A stretch of DNA of 64,000 bases. It comes from Microcoleus sp. bin48.metabat.b7b8b9.023. Its GTDB lineage: Bacteria > Cyanobacteriota > Cyanobacteriia > Cyanobacteriales > Microcoleaceae. Made by a program: the position numbers and the translations under genes. The stretch's first letter is position 1. Each line of letters starts with the position of its first letter. Shown here one piece after another: positions 1-9,300 of the stretch. Location: contig NZ_JAAFKG010000021.1 in NCBI RefSeq assembly GCF_013299185.1, positions 1 through 64,000 on the forward strand, given 5' to 3'. The notes under the pieces were generated by a model that was not told the origin of the DNA, did no database searches, and saw nothing but the letters and a program-made list of their open reading frames with translations.

Positions 1-160
1 AGTATTCCCTAATGCCTATACAGTAGAAGGGATAGCGAGTGCAGCCGTTGCACCTTTAAAGGTAACACCTTTATTAAGTGTCAAGAGTGAACAAATGAAG
101 ATTTGTTCAGTTTAACACGAACGGTAGTTCACCATCCTACAAGTAAGGAGGTATAGATTA
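1..160 (+). promoter_or_regulatory. clpS upstream region with leader hairpin
   Basis: No coding frame is convincing here. A perfect 9-bp inverted repeat with a GAAG tetraloop lies at 88-109 (arms TGAACAAAT and ATTTGTTCA). A strong ribosome binding site, AAGGAGG, lies at 145-151, ten bases before the GTG start of clpS. The hairpin could be a 5' leader structure or the end of an upstream transcript. No -10/-35 pair could be assigned with confidence. Confidence 0.4.
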
Positions 161-442
161 GTGTCTGTCGAAATTATTCAAAAGCCTTCTACAGTCCGCA
201 AGCTTGCGCCGCGCTACCGCGTGCTGCTGCACAATGACGATTTCAATCCAATGGAATACGTGGTGCAGACTTTGATGGCGACTGTACCCAGTCTGACTCA
301 GCCACAGGCTGTGAATGTGATGATGGAAGCCCACACCAACGGGCTGGGACTGGTGATTGTTTGCGCTCTCGAACACGCTGAGTTTTATGCTGAAACGCTC
401 AACAATCACGGATTGAGCAGCAGCATCGAACCTGATGATTAG
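161..442 (+). CDS. clpS: ATP-dependent Clp protease adaptor ClpS
   Basis: A 93-residue ClpS adaptor. It binds proteins with N-degron residues and passes them to the Clp AAA+ unfoldase in the cytoplasm. The family signature is clear: a short disordered N-terminus, then LHNDDFNPMEYVV (residues 23-35), whose Asn25/Asp26/Asp27 region forms the N-degron pocket, and the C-terminal VCALEHAEFYAETL segment. Length matches the family. The start is GTG, chosen because AAGGAGG sits ten bases upstream and no ATG gives the conserved N-terminus. It is followed by a perfect terminator, so it is probably monocistronic. Cyanobacteria often have two ClpS paralogues; which one this is cannot be told from the window. 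Confidence 0.93.
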   Translation: MSVEIIQKPSTVRKLAPRYRVLLHNDDFNPMEYVVQTLMATVPSLTQPQAVNVMMEAHTNGLGLVIVCALEHAEFYAETLNNHGLSSSIEPDD

Positions 443-506
443 AAAACTAGAGGCACCTGAAAGTCTTGACCCACCGAGTTTTTAACTCATCTTGAATAGC
501 CTCGTA

Positions 507-540
507 CCAAAAAGCCAAGGGACTAACCTTGGCTTTTTGG
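507..540 (+). terminator. Rho-independent terminator of clpS
   Basis: A perfect 14-bp inverted repeat (arms 507-520 and 527-540) with a 6-base loop and a T run within the 3' arm. It lies 65 bases after the clpS stop codon. Confidence 0.85.
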
Positions 541-695
541 CATATTTAATGCGGTCGATCGCGAGACTGGAAGAGTAAAGGTTGGGAGCAACCGGGCCGG
601 AAATTATTCGGACGGTGGTTCAAAGCTAGGTGGCCTCGATCCCCAATTTCAGATCTCCCATCTCAAATCTCGATCGTCGGAAATTAATTAGGAAA

Positions 696-1028
696 TTAAT
701 AACGTCCGCCGCCGCCGCCGCCACCGCCGCGACCAAATTTGCCTGGGCCGCCGCCCCGGTTGCCGCCGCCCCGGCCGCCTTCATCTTCACGGGGCTTAGC
801 TTTGTTAACTTTGAGATCGCGACCCATCCACTCTGCTCCGTCGAGAGCAGCAATCGCTGCATCTTCTTCGGCATCTGTTGACATTTCTACAAAACCAAAA
901 CCGCGCGGGCGACTGGTTTCTCTGTCGGTAGGTAGATGTACTCGCTTAACGGTTCCGTATTCGGCGAAGACGGTGGTGATGTCTTCTTGGGTAACTTGGT
1001 AGGATAAGTTACCGACGTATATCGACAT
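696..1028 (-). CDS. RRM RNA-binding protein with Gly-rich tail (Rbp family)
   Basis: A 110-residue single-RRM protein of the cyanobacterial Rbp type, a cold-inducible group resembling eukaryotic glycine-rich RNA-binding proteins. RNP2 (IYVGNL, residues 3-8) and RNP1 (RGFGFVEM, residues 42-49) carry the aromatic residues that stack on RNA. Residues from about 80 to the end are an R/G-rich tail ending GGGGGGGGRY. The open frame extends five codons further upstream, but ATG at 1028 gives the canonical MSIYVGNL start and has GGAG nine bases upstream. No gene lies within 170 bases upstream in the same direction, so a long leader is possible, as is usual for cold-regulated rbp genes; that regulation is inferred. 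Confidence 0.92.
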   Translation of the reverse strand: MSIYVGNLSYQVTQEDITTVFAEYGTVKRVHLPTDRETSRPRGFGFVEMSTDAEEDAAIAALDGAEWMGRDLKVNKAKPREDEGGRGGGNRGGGPGKFGRGGGGGGGGRY

Positions 1029-1378
1029 GAGGAATAACTCCAAAAATTAGACAGTGCAAAGATTTCAGTTTCGGAGAGTCCCCTGCCGATACAGAAGGGC
1101 AAGTTTTTAAACAATTCTGTAGCAATGAACAAAGCCTGCAACCGAATCTGATACACTTGGGATTTTAACACAGAATGGCGTCTTTTGAGTAGCTTTGGCC
1201 ACTTAATTAAGTCGTTATATACCGGTTTTCAATCGCGGTGAGGTATGCCCTAGGCCCTGGGCAAGCCACGGAGATCTATTCCTACGAAGGCTTCTGCTCA
1301 GTCGTACCTCAGATGAAAGCTCGAAAGGCGACAATTCGATCTCAAAATCGAACCTCAGAAAGTTGTGGGACAGGCCGA
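1029..1378 (-). promoter_or_regulatory. Leader/promoter region of the rbp gene; no gene seen
   Basis: A 350-base gap between the RNA-binding protein and the next minus-strand gene. The open frames here are shadows without coding character. It must contain the rbp promoter and leader and the 3' end of the upstream transcript. No repeat or strong terminator was recognised. Confidence 0.3.
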
Positions 1379-2656
1379 CTACCGCAGGAAAGATACGTCT
1401 AGGTTCCCAAAATTGGTACTCAAAGCTAGATTCAGGTTTTCCAGGGCTTTGACTAACCACACCACGCCTTCTCGGGTACAAAATTCGTAGTGACCGAACA
1501 AAATTGCCAACCGCTTTTCTAAATAGGGCTTGACTTTGCTACAAATTAGCACGATTTTCAGTAGCAAACCTGTGGTTTGGGTGGGCCCGAGGTTTGAGAT
1601 CAGGTCGATGAAGACAAAGTGGTTGGGCCGCGCAGGACTCTCTACTACTAAAAAGTTCAATAACTGGCTGCAAGTTCTGATCGTTAAAAATTCGCTGAAC
1701 TTCTGAGCATCGTTGTGGGGAAAGGTATTTTGTAGTTGCTTATACAGTTTATCGTTAAATTGACGTTTGCCGTAGCCATCGTCGGTGACGGAAGAAATTA
1801 GGTATTCGTATAAGTCGTCTTTAAAGGATTTGTAGGACACACTTGTGCTGGTGTTCGCCATGAAGCGGCCCGCTAGCTGTCGGTAGGTATCGGCTCCTTC
1901 GACTTTTCCGACAAATTGCCTGAGGGCAAAGAACAGCTCTGGGTCGCTCAACAGCGTCGGGTTTTTTATAGTCTGTATACTTCTGCCGAAGGAGATTGAG
2001 GTATGCCGGCGGGCTGCTTGGGCTTTTCTCACTTGGTGAGCCACGTATTGTGAGAGGTCGATTTCAAATTGCTGCTGGTTTTGAGCTTGGATTTTTTGAA
2101 TAATTTTTTGCTGTTCGTAGCTGCTGTCGTCGCTGAGGAGGCAGTGTTTGTAGAGGTAAGGGTATCGGGGAATTAAGGTTCCGAGGGCTAGGGTGGCGGG
2201 AGTTTTGCCGTTGCTGTCTTCATTGCTGTGGGTGATGACTTGGGCTAAGCGTTTGAGGGTGAGGTATTGTTCGCTTTCGGTAAATTGATTGACTAATTGG
2301 GGGATGGAGTGAGTAGGGCGCGATCGACTATATCGAGATAATATTTTGGGGGCTTCTTCAAACAGAGCGATCAATTCCGGGATAGCTGCTTGCTTGCCGG
2401 GGTATGTTTGCCAGCGGTTGATCAGGATGTGGCAGCAACGGTTGAGGATGTATTTGAATTCTTGTTCGGCGTAGGGTGAGGCTGCTATTTTTTCGAGTGC
2501 TTCAGCGATGGCGCGATCGCGATATCCGTTACCGTAGATAAACAAAGTGCGAAAACGGTCGATTAGTTCGATCGGCTGCTCTACTTTTACCAACTCCAGC
2601 CAGTGGTTGTAAAGTAGCTGTTCTTCTTCCTGGCTCTGTCTGTTATAGTCGTTCAC
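1379..2656 (-). CDS. Conserved-looking hypothetical protein, mostly helical
   Basis: A 425-residue soluble protein with no recognised domain. It looks alpha-helical throughout, with many Leu/Gln/Arg-rich segments and no signal peptide, membrane segment or nucleotide-binding motif. The start ATG at 2656 gives MNDYNRQSQEEEQLLYNHW. Codon use and embedded HIP1 sites match the neighbouring chromosomal genes, which suggests a long-resident gene rather than a recent arrival. The helical layout could be an ARM/HEAT-like scaffold, but this is a guess from composition. It is transcribed away from murF. Confidence 0.75.
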   Translation of the reverse strand: MNDYNRQSQEEEQLLYNHWLELVKVEQPIELIDRFRTLFIYGNGYRDRAIAEALEKIAASPYAEQEFKYILNRCCHILINRWQTYPGKQAAIPELIALFEEAPKILSRYSRSRPTHSIPQLVNQFTESEQYLTLKRLAQVITHSNEDSNGKTPATLALGTLIPRYPYLYKHCLLSDDSSYEQQKIIQKIQAQNQQQFEIDLSQYVAHQVRKAQAARRHTSISFGRSIQTIKNPTLLSDPELFFALRQFVGKVEGADTYRQLAGRFMANTSTSVSYKSFKDDLYEYLISSVTDDGYGKRQFNDKLYKQLQNTFPHNDAQKFSEFLTIRTCSQLLNFLVVESPARPNHFVFIDLISNLGPTQTTGLLLKIVLICSKVKPYLEKRLAILFGHYEFCTREGVVWLVKALENLNLALSTNFGNLDVSFLR

Positions 2657-3007
2657 TGTGGATTAACCCTCCAAGTATTGGGCAGGAGCTTCAAGCGCCA
2701 TTGGCAAATATGAATTGGCAGATGAAGCACCTAAATTGAGTCAACCGAGCTTCTGGCCTCCCGAGACTTGCGGGTAGAAGCGGTCAGTAGATGAAGCCGA
2801 TCGATCTTTTTTACTTAGTTAAACTATTTGTCAACACCAGCATGACATGAATTGTTTGCAATTAGCAAGGCCTAAAATCACCACAAACTTTGTAAATTAT
2901 TGGTAAAGATTGTGGGTGTGTTCTAGATAATTTATGATGGGCAGAGGATTTATTATTACCCGAAAGAATTGGTTGAAATCCGGAAACCCGGGAGAAATTA
3001 AAATCAT
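2657..3007. other. Divergent intergenic region, no gene seen
   Basis: This lies between the start of the minus-strand hypothetical gene and the repeat-bearing region upstream of murF. It is AT-rich and presumably carries both promoters. No ORF or structured RNA was recognised. Confidence 0.3.
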
Positions 3008-3170
3008 ACGATTCATTACTCCAATCCTCGGACTTTTAAGTAGAGGTCGCTCTCCCATGGTCAACTGTCAACTGTCAACTGTCAACTGTTGAAGAGTGTC
3101 AAGGTCAATCCTAGTCGGCAGCCCCCTGTTATACCATTTGCGATTGGCGATTGGCGATTGGCGATGGGAA
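3008..3170. repeat. Composite dispersed repeat with TCAACTG heptamers, plus GATTGGC heptamers
   Basis: It begins with a conserved stretch (ATTCATTACTCCAATCCTCG, then TAGAGGTCGCTC), followed by four tandem TCAACTG heptamers at 3061-3088. The same combination recurs at 20632-20801 and, inverted, at 51547-51625. A second heptamer run (GATTGGC) lies near 3140-3165. Confidence 0.75.
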
Positions 3171-3291
3171 TTACTGAGGACTCCCAGAGTTTAGATTGCG
3201 GGCCAAGCAGTTGCATTCTTTTTTGAACTGGTGTCAGTTAAATGTGAGGTGGGGCGAGGTAGGATTAGCTGTGAAAATAATGATTTGAAAT

Positions 3292-4689
3292 GTGAGTGCT
3301 GGTAATATGGTCTGTCGCGTAAGTATCGCCCAACTTGCTGAAATTTTAACTGTACCTTTGCCTGCTGTGTCTGAGGACGTTCTGACAGTTGTAGGGACAG
3401 GTATTGCTACAGATACGCGCACCATTGAGGGGGGCGAGGTATTTTTGGCGCTGCGGGGAGAAAATTTTGACGGGCATCAGTTTGTTACAAAAGCCCGAGA
3501 TTTGGGAGCGATTGCTGCGGTAGTCGATCGCACTTACCAAGCAGAAGTTCCCAATTTTCCGCTGTTGCGCGTTGACGATACTTTAAAAGCTTACCAGGCG
3601 ATCGCCCGTTGGTGGCGCGATCGATTCAGTATACCGATAATTGCTGTTACTGGTTCAGTAGGTAAAACTACTGCCAAAGAATTAATTGCGGCGGTTTTAT
3701 CAACCAGCGGAAATGTTCTGAAAACTCAATATAACTACAACAATGAAATTGGAGTCCCGAAAACTCTGTTAGAGCTTTCGCCCTCACACAATTATGCTGT
3801 AATTGAAATGGGAATGCGCGGGCTAGGAGAAATTGCGCTGCTGTCGCAAATTGCGCGTCCGAATATTGCGGTAATTACTAATGTAGGAACGGCGCATATC
3901 GGGCGATTGGGTTCCGAAGATGCGATCACCCAAGCTAAGTGCGAACTGTTAGCGGAAATGCCTGCTGAAAGTATTGCTATTCTCAATCACGATTCTGACA
4001 GATTAATGGCAACTGCGGCGCAAGTTTGGCAGGGAAAAACTTTAAGTTACGGATTAGAAGGCGGCGATTTGTGCGGGGAATTGCTGAATAATGATACAAT
4101 GCTTGTAGAAGGTGTGGAATTGCCACTGCCCTTGGCTGGAAGGCACAATGCTGTAAATTATTTGGCGGCTTTGGCGGTAGCAAAAGTTTTACGGATTAAG
4201 TGGGAAGTTTTACAGCAAGGTTTGTCCGTGCAGTTACCGGATGGACGGGCGCGCCGCTACGATTTGCCGCAGGATGTTGTGATTCTGGATGAGACTTACA
4301 ATGCTGGCTTGGAGTCGATGCTGGCGGCACTTAGATTGTTAGCGGATACTCCGGGAAAGCGCCGGATTGCGGTGTTGGGCACGATGAAGGAATTGGGCGA
4401 AAGGGCGATCGAATTTCACCGACAAGTGGGAAAGGCGGCGCGGGATTTAAACCTCGATGCTTTGTTTGTGTTTGCGGATTTTGAGGAAGCGGCGGCGATG
4501 GCGGCGGGTGCGGCGGGCGTGCCTTTTGTGGAGATAGGAGATATTACGGCGCCCGATGGGCGAGAAGTTTTAGCAAAGCGGTTGTTGGGATTTGTCGAAA
4601 AGGGCGATCGTATTTTATTTAAGGCTTCTCATTCCGTGGAATTAAATCGAGTTGTCCAGAAGTTCCGCGCCGATTTTGCAAGTCAATAA
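3292..4689 (+). CDS. murF: UDP-N-acetylmuramoyl-tripeptide--D-alanyl-D-alanine ligase
   Basis: MurF adds the D-Ala-D-Ala dipeptide to UDP-MurNAc-tripeptide, the last cytoplasmic step of peptidoglycan precursor synthesis. The 465-residue protein has the Mur ligase order: an N-terminal substrate domain (about 1-110), a central ATPase domain with P-loop TGSVGKTT (residues 120-127) and the region NYNNEIGVP typical of MurF, and a C-terminal domain with DETYNAGLESM and GTMKELG. The frame starts at GTG 3292; ATG 3307 (MVCRVSIAQLAEIL) is an equally good start. It is a single gene followed by a repeat rather than by other mur genes, and its own promoter is expected in the upstream repeat-containing gap. 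Confidence 0.95.
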   Translation: MSAGNMVCRVSIAQLAEILTVPLPAVSEDVLTVVGTGIATDTRTIEGGEVFLALRGENFDGHQFVTKARDLGAIAAVVDRTYQAEVPNFPLLRVDDTLKAYQAIARWWRDRFSIPIIAVTGSVGKTTAKELIAAVLSTSGNVLKTQYNYNNEIGVPKTLLELSPSHNYAVIEMGMRGLGEIALLSQIARPNIAVITNVGTAHIGRLGSEDAITQAKCELLAEMPAESIAILNHDSDRLMATAAQVWQGKTLSYGLEGGDLCGELLNNDTMLVEGVELPLPLAGRHNAVNYLAALAVAKVLRIKWEVLQQGLSVQLPDGRARRYDLPQDVVILDETYNAGLESMLAALRLLADTPGKRRIAVLGTMKELGERAIEFHRQVGKAARDLNLDALFVFADFEEAAAMAAGAAGVPFVEIGDITAPDGREVLAKRLLGFVEKGDRILFKASHSVELNRVVQKFRADFASQ

Positions 4690-4699
4690 CTAGCAATTT

Positions 4700-4762
4700 G
4701 GTTCGTAGTGAGGACTTCAGTCCGCATCCGACGAGAGAGGACTAAAGTCCTCACTACGAACC
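4700..4762. repeat. Palindromic dispersed repeat (GGTTCGTAGTGAGGAC type)
   Basis: A 63-bp inverted repeat starting GGTTCGTAGTGAGGAC and ending with its complement, just after the murF stop. It is the first of many copies in the window (26905, 34275, 36105, 44500, 48401, 63877). Confidence 0.85.
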
Positions 4763-4811
4763 TATGTTTATATCATTCCGATGAAGAGCGGATTTGATAT
4801 TAAAGAGACTT

Positions 4812-4862
4812 TTGGCGAACCAGAGTTCTGCCACCGAGACTGGCATCATTCTGGTTCGCCAA
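4812..4862. terminator. Nested inverted repeat, possible terminator
   Basis: A perfect 12-bp inverted repeat (TTGGCGAACCAG at 4812-4823, complement at 4851-4862) encloses a smaller TGCCA/TGGCA hairpin. It lies between the convergent murF gene and marR remnant. There is no long T run, so it may instead be a repeat element. Confidence 0.45.
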
Positions 4863-4887
4863 GTGAAGACGATCGCCTCTCCCGCCC

Positions 4888-5110
4888 TTACTGACTCGCT
4901 GTAGCAAGCATTCGCTCTAACACTCGCTGCATCACCTGAAGTTCTTGATCGTCCAGGTGACAGGCAAAATATTCTGCAATTCCCTCAGCGTAAACCGTCC
5001 ACATTTGCTGTTGCATTGCCAATCCTGCCTCAGTCAGCACGGCATAGGTGCCACGCCGATCGCTCGGACATCGTTCTCGATACAGCAGTCCGGCTTTTTC
5101 CAGGCGATCG
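4888..5110 (-). pseudogene. 3' fragment of a MarR-family regulator gene
   Basis: An open minus-strand frame with no start codon. It reads DRLEKAGLLYRERCPSDRRG, then a typical MarR C-terminal dimerisation region, ending at TAA (4888-4890). This is the wing of the winged helix (DRRG) plus the C-terminal helices. The N-terminal half is missing: homology stops at 5110, where the toxin-antitoxin region begins. A fragment carrying the preceding part of such a gene, in the same orientation, lies at 10483-10627. The two share a 59-bp stretch (5052-5110 and 10483-10541) identical at 54 positions. They look like one gene split by, or two paralogues bordering, the intervening island. Confidence 0.8.
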
Positions 5111-5156
5111 GGATTTATTGTAGTGAAATTCGATTTTCTTTAAAGGGCGATCGCAG

Positions 5157-5480
5157 TTATCCTTCTTGTGGGTTTTTCAACCGCGTTCTCAGGCGTTGCA
5201 ACACATCCATCCGCTCGTGATAAATAGCAACAACCACCATCGGGCTTCCCGATCTCATGATGCCAAAAATATAATGGTGCTGACATCGGGTGACGCGCAA
5301 ACGGGGATGAATGTTTTTCAGCTCCCGATAGAAGCCCTGGCTATCCGCAAGGTTTTCAGCACAGGCTTCCAGCGCAGCAACATAATCTCGCGCCTGGGCT
5401 ATGCCGTACTTGTTAACGGTGTACTCGATAATATTTGCTAAATCCTCTTCTGCGTAGGAGGTGAGTTTGTAGGATGGCAT
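5157..5480 (-). CDS. ParE/RelE-superfamily toxin of a type II TA pair
   Basis: A 107-residue protein of the RelE/ParE toxin fold. The N-terminus MPSYKLTSYAEEDLANIIEYT is typical of ParE (xxLTxxAxxDLxxIxxYT). It is followed by helical residues with FYRELKNIHPRLRV, then strands YIFGIM and VVVAIYHERMDVLQRL ending in an Arg-rich C-terminus. ParE toxins inhibit DNA gyrase, while RelE toxins cut mRNA; the N-terminal pattern favours ParE. The gene overlaps its antitoxin by one base (TAATG), with the antitoxin first, the usual translationally coupled order. It appears intact. Confidence 0.88.
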   Translation of the reverse strand: MPSYKLTSYAEEDLANIIEYTVNKYGIAQARDYVAALEACAENLADSQGFYRELKNIHPRLRVTRCQHHYIFGIMRSGSPMVVVAIYHERMDVLQRLRTRLKNPQEG

Positions 5481-5737
5481 TACACTTTTCCCATCGCCGC
5501 CAGCTTCTCTTCCAAAACCTGGCTGAATGTCTTAGCCGATACTTCGCCGCGTTCGGCTGCCACTATGCGCTCCCTCAGCAGTTCTTTGAGTTCCTGCCAA
5601 GCCTGTTCTTCCTCTCGATCGCTAGAAGGAAACAGCCTTTCGAGTACAAACTCTTTAATAGATTTGCCCAGCACAGCCGCCATTGCCTTAATTTGCTGGT
5701 GCTGTTCGTCTGTTACCTCGATCGTTATCCTGCTCAT
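5480..5737 (-). CDS. ParD-like ribbon-helix-helix antitoxin
   Basis: An 85-residue antitoxin, cognate to the downstream ParE-like toxin. Residues 2-9 (SRITIEVT) form the DNA-binding beta strand of a ribbon-helix-helix fold, followed by helix DEQHQQIKAMAAVLG and a second helix around KEFVLERLF. The acidic C-terminal half (SDREEEQAWQELKELL) should bind the toxin. The frame is open 38 codons further upstream, but ATG at 5737 gives the family N-terminus. Such antitoxins normally repress their own operon, so an operator is expected just above 5737. Confidence 0.85.
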   Translation of the reverse strand: MSRITIEVTDEQHQQIKAMAAVLGKSIKEFVLERLFPSSDREEEQAWQELKELLRERIVAAERGEVSAKTFSQVLEEKLAAMGKV

Positions 5738-5887
5738 AACGCCACATTGACGGAGTACCTTTCTAAGATATCCTAAAATGTAAAAAATTACAATTGTGAT
5801 TTTTAGACTCTTCCTGGTGTCCCCAATGCGATCGAGCAGCTTAACTGGCAATTGTTATCCTAAGTTTATGGATCGAGAGGTTATCTA

Positions 5888-6125
5888 ATGCTAGAAACCA
5901 CCATCCTAGAAAGCCTAGTCAAGTTGCCAGATTCTCTGAAACAGGAAGTGCTGCACTATATAGAATTCTTAGTTTTAGTCAGCCGCAACGAAGTGTTGGA
6001 TGCTTATGTTGTTCGTGGATTTTCGACACAGATCGTATTTCTCTGGTGTTGCAGGGTAATCCCAAGGTAATCGCGCAACTAGGAAAACCCTCTGCACATA
6101 CTTTGGTATCATACTGCAAATGTGA
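5888..6125 (+). pseudogene. Remnant of a vapBC-like toxin-antitoxin module
   Basis: The frame beginning at 5888 opens like a small VapB/DUF2281 antitoxin (MLETTILESLVKLPDSLKQE) but loses that character after about 30 codons. From about 6013 another frame reads WIFDTDRISLVLQGNPKVI, the start of a PIN-domain (VapC) ribonuclease with the DTD metal motif, and ends its similarity near 6110. Both genes are therefore truncated. The VapC remnant runs in frame into the large helicase ORF downstream, which explains why that frame is open far upstream of the probable helicase start. Confidence 0.65.
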
Positions 6126-6135
6126 TATAGTTACT

Positions 6136-6203
6136 AGATATCTCCGAAAATTCGCTCTCAGCCAGACAGGGCAAGGGTTTAAGGTAGTCTTTCGGAGATA
6201 TCT
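6136..6203 (+). promoter_or_regulatory. Inverted repeat upstream of the helicase gene
   Basis: A perfect 14-bp inverted repeat (AGATATCTCCGAAA at 6136-6149, complement at 6190-6203) with a 40-base spacer, lying 98 bases before the likely helicase start. It could be an operator, a leader hairpin or a junction scar of the vapBC deletion. No ribosome binding site is evident before ATG 6301. Confidence 0.45.
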
Positions 6204-6300
6204 ACTAGCTGTGCGGAACTTACGAGTTGTCTTTGATTCCCCGTATAGGTCTTTTGTCAGCTACTACCTGAATACTTACCAAAAAACTTTCCCAAAGCTT

Positions 6301-9300
6301 ATGTATATCTATATTACACAGCAGTGCCAGGATAACGCTGAAAAGTATTATATCCAACCTAAAATCACTGAACTTTATGATAACTCCGAAGTGTTAGATC
6401 TCTTCGATCCAATTTATCCTTACTGGAAGCGAAGAATAGGGAAATACAGGTTATTAGCAAAGATCGAAGAGGTCGATAATGAGAAGATTCTCTGCTTACT
6501 AAATATTCTGGAGCGAAAAAGTCAAGAGTATGAAGAATTTACAGACAAAAATAAACGTCAAAAATTTGGTCAAGACAAGTTAGAGTCATTACTGAATGAT
6601 GATGAGATTAAGGAATGGCTAAATGAACAAAAAGAATCGGTTTGTCAACAGCAAAAAAAACGCGAGCCTCTTCCAAACGATCTGTTAGTCTGGCTAGAGC
6701 TACCTAGCTGGAGTAAAGACTCTAAAGACTTGGTGATTTACGAAAGCGAACAATGGTTGAAAAAGTGCGGACAAGAGAGAATCAAAGACCGACGGGAAAC
6801 TTTCAAAAATATTATTCTCGACATTATTAGTCAAAATGATGTGGAAGATGAAAGCACAAGTTGCTCTCGTGTAAAGTTATATAGCGACACGGAAGGGTTA
6901 TCGATTTTGTTTAGTAGGATCGAAACTATTGCTACTGAAGATACGTCCTCTAGAAAAATTTTATTTTTGCTTGCTCCTTTTCTTGAAAGACCATTGGATG
7001 ACCTTATAAGAGAAGTAGTAGAGGAGATCGGTCTTTCCGACTTTGGTGAAAATGTTAATAATCTTCCGGCTAAATATAGTATGGATGAGTTAGCTCGTCT
7101 AGCCCGACGTTCTTATCCAGCATACCTACTATTAGATTTTGCAAGTTGGCTAGCTATTGAAAAAGATGACGAATCAAATCTAGCTCTCTCAGTGGAAGAA
7201 GAACAAATTTTAGAATCTATTTCAACTCCACAAAAACCCTCCCTACCGATGTTTATCAATGGACGAGCTGGGAGTGGCAAATCTACAATGTTATTCCACC
7301 TTTTTGCTGATTACTGCGATCGCCACTGGAACTCTTGTCAAGCAGGAGAATATGATTTTTATCAAAAGCCACACCCTCTTTTTCTAACTTACAGCGAGAG
7401 CCTGCTCAAGGTAGCTAAAGATTCAGTGCAAAGCCTTTTAAAATCTCATCATAAATTTTTATTAGATAGAGAAAAGCCAGAAGCAGAAACACCAGATGTA
7501 GAACGATTTTTTCAACCCTTCCAGAAATTTTTATTAAATTTTTTACCACCTACAGAATACGACCGATTTAAGCCAGAAAAATACATTTCTTATAACCAGT
7601 TTCGACAGCTTTATAATGATTCTAAACTCCCAGAAGCAAGAAATAAACGCTACTCAGCAGGGCGATGCTGGTACATCATTAGAACTTTGATTAAAGGCTA
7701 CTCTCTTGATGGATATATAAACGAAGACGATTATAAAGAATTACCGCGCGAGGAACAACGCAAGATTCCAGAAGAGACATTCAAAGGAATTTATAAAACG
7801 GTTTGGAAATGGTATGAAAGGCTAATTGAAGATAAGGGCTACTGGGACGATCAAGACTTAATTAGAATAGTCCTAGAAGGGAAACGTTTCTCTTCTGAAT
7901 ACACGGCAATTTTTTGCGATGAATCTCAAGATTTTACGAGACTAGAACTGCAACTCATCGTCAAGCTTTCTGTTTTTTCTAAATATGATTTTGGATTTAA
8001 CTATGTTTCTGTCCTACCCTTTACCTTTGCTGGCGATCCTTTTCAAACCTTAAACCCTACTGGATTTCGTTGGGATAGCGTCGGGGCATTGTTTTACAAC
8101 GAAGTTGTAATGAGGCTCGATCCAGCAAGTAAACTTAATATAAAGATGAATTTTAAGGAGCTACAAGTTAATTATCGCTCTAGCTCATCTATCGTTAAAG
8201 TGACCAATTTAATCCAATTGTGGCGCTGTGTTCGTTTCGGCCTACCTGACATTAAGCCACAAACTCCGTGGGACAGAAAAGACAGTTTTTCTAAACCGCA
8301 AAAGTTTATTTTTGGTCAGAATCTCTCGTTAGACGATTTAAAAAACCATATCGACAATAAGCCGATTTTCATTCTACCCTGTGAAGCTGGCGGGGAAATT
8401 GACTATATCAAAAGTGATGAAGTTCTTTTGGAATTATTTCCACAAGCCAAGGAGGGAAAAACGCCAGAGAACGTATACAGTGCCATCAAAGCAAAGGGTC
8501 TGGAGTTCCCGCTGGTCATCCTATACAAATTTGGGCATGAGTTGGCTCAAGAAGAATACAATGCGAACTTTGTATGGAACTTTGACGCTAATAGTCAAAT
8601 AGATTCAGTAGAGTTAGAATACTACTTTAACAAGCTTTACGTTGCGGCTAGCCGAGCGATGTCTGATTTGGTTGTCATTGACTCAAAAGAAGGAGATGAA
8701 TTGCTGTGGCAGCAGGCTAGTGACGATCGGATCGATGGATTTCTTGAGCAGTTGGAAGCTGGTAAACGCCACGATTGGACAGAGTTACTCGGAACTATCA
8801 GCATAGGGCAAAGTCTAGAAGTGCTGGATCAGGACAACCGAGAACTCCAAGCCAAGCAGATGAAGAAGCAAGGGTTGGCAGAGGAAAACCCAGAGTTACT
8901 CAGAAATGCAAAAGCGTATTACTATGTGTTAGGAGATACAAAAGAAGTTGAAATCTGCGAAGCTTCGGCGCTCAAATTCGATAATCAGTTTAGTGAGGCT
9001 GGTAAACTTTTCTTGAAGCTAAGTAAGAAGGTAGAGGCTTGGGAATGTTTCTGGGATGGAGCTTGTTGGCAAGAACTGAAGCGATGGTGTGAAGAAAACC
9101 CCAATCAGAAACCAGTAGACCGTTCTTTAGTGGAATTCATGATTGAGGTAGATCCGAAATCTTTCGATGTTCTCAATAAATTCACCGAGTTCCTTGAAAA
9201 GCGTAATGAGAACAACTCACTGAAAAACTGCCGTTCGAGCAAACCCTGGCAAGCAGCGATCGAGGAATATGCCATCCAAATTGATATAAAGTTGATGAAC

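Noticed and set aside
696-1002. Plus-strand Pro/Ala-rich frames opposite the RNA-binding protein
   Set aside because: Shadows of the Gly-rich minus-strand gene; no start signals.
6046-6300. PIN domain fused to the helicase N-terminus
   Set aside because: Only the first ~30 residues of a VapC are present, preceded by a VapB remnant. It is debris running in frame, not a fusion.
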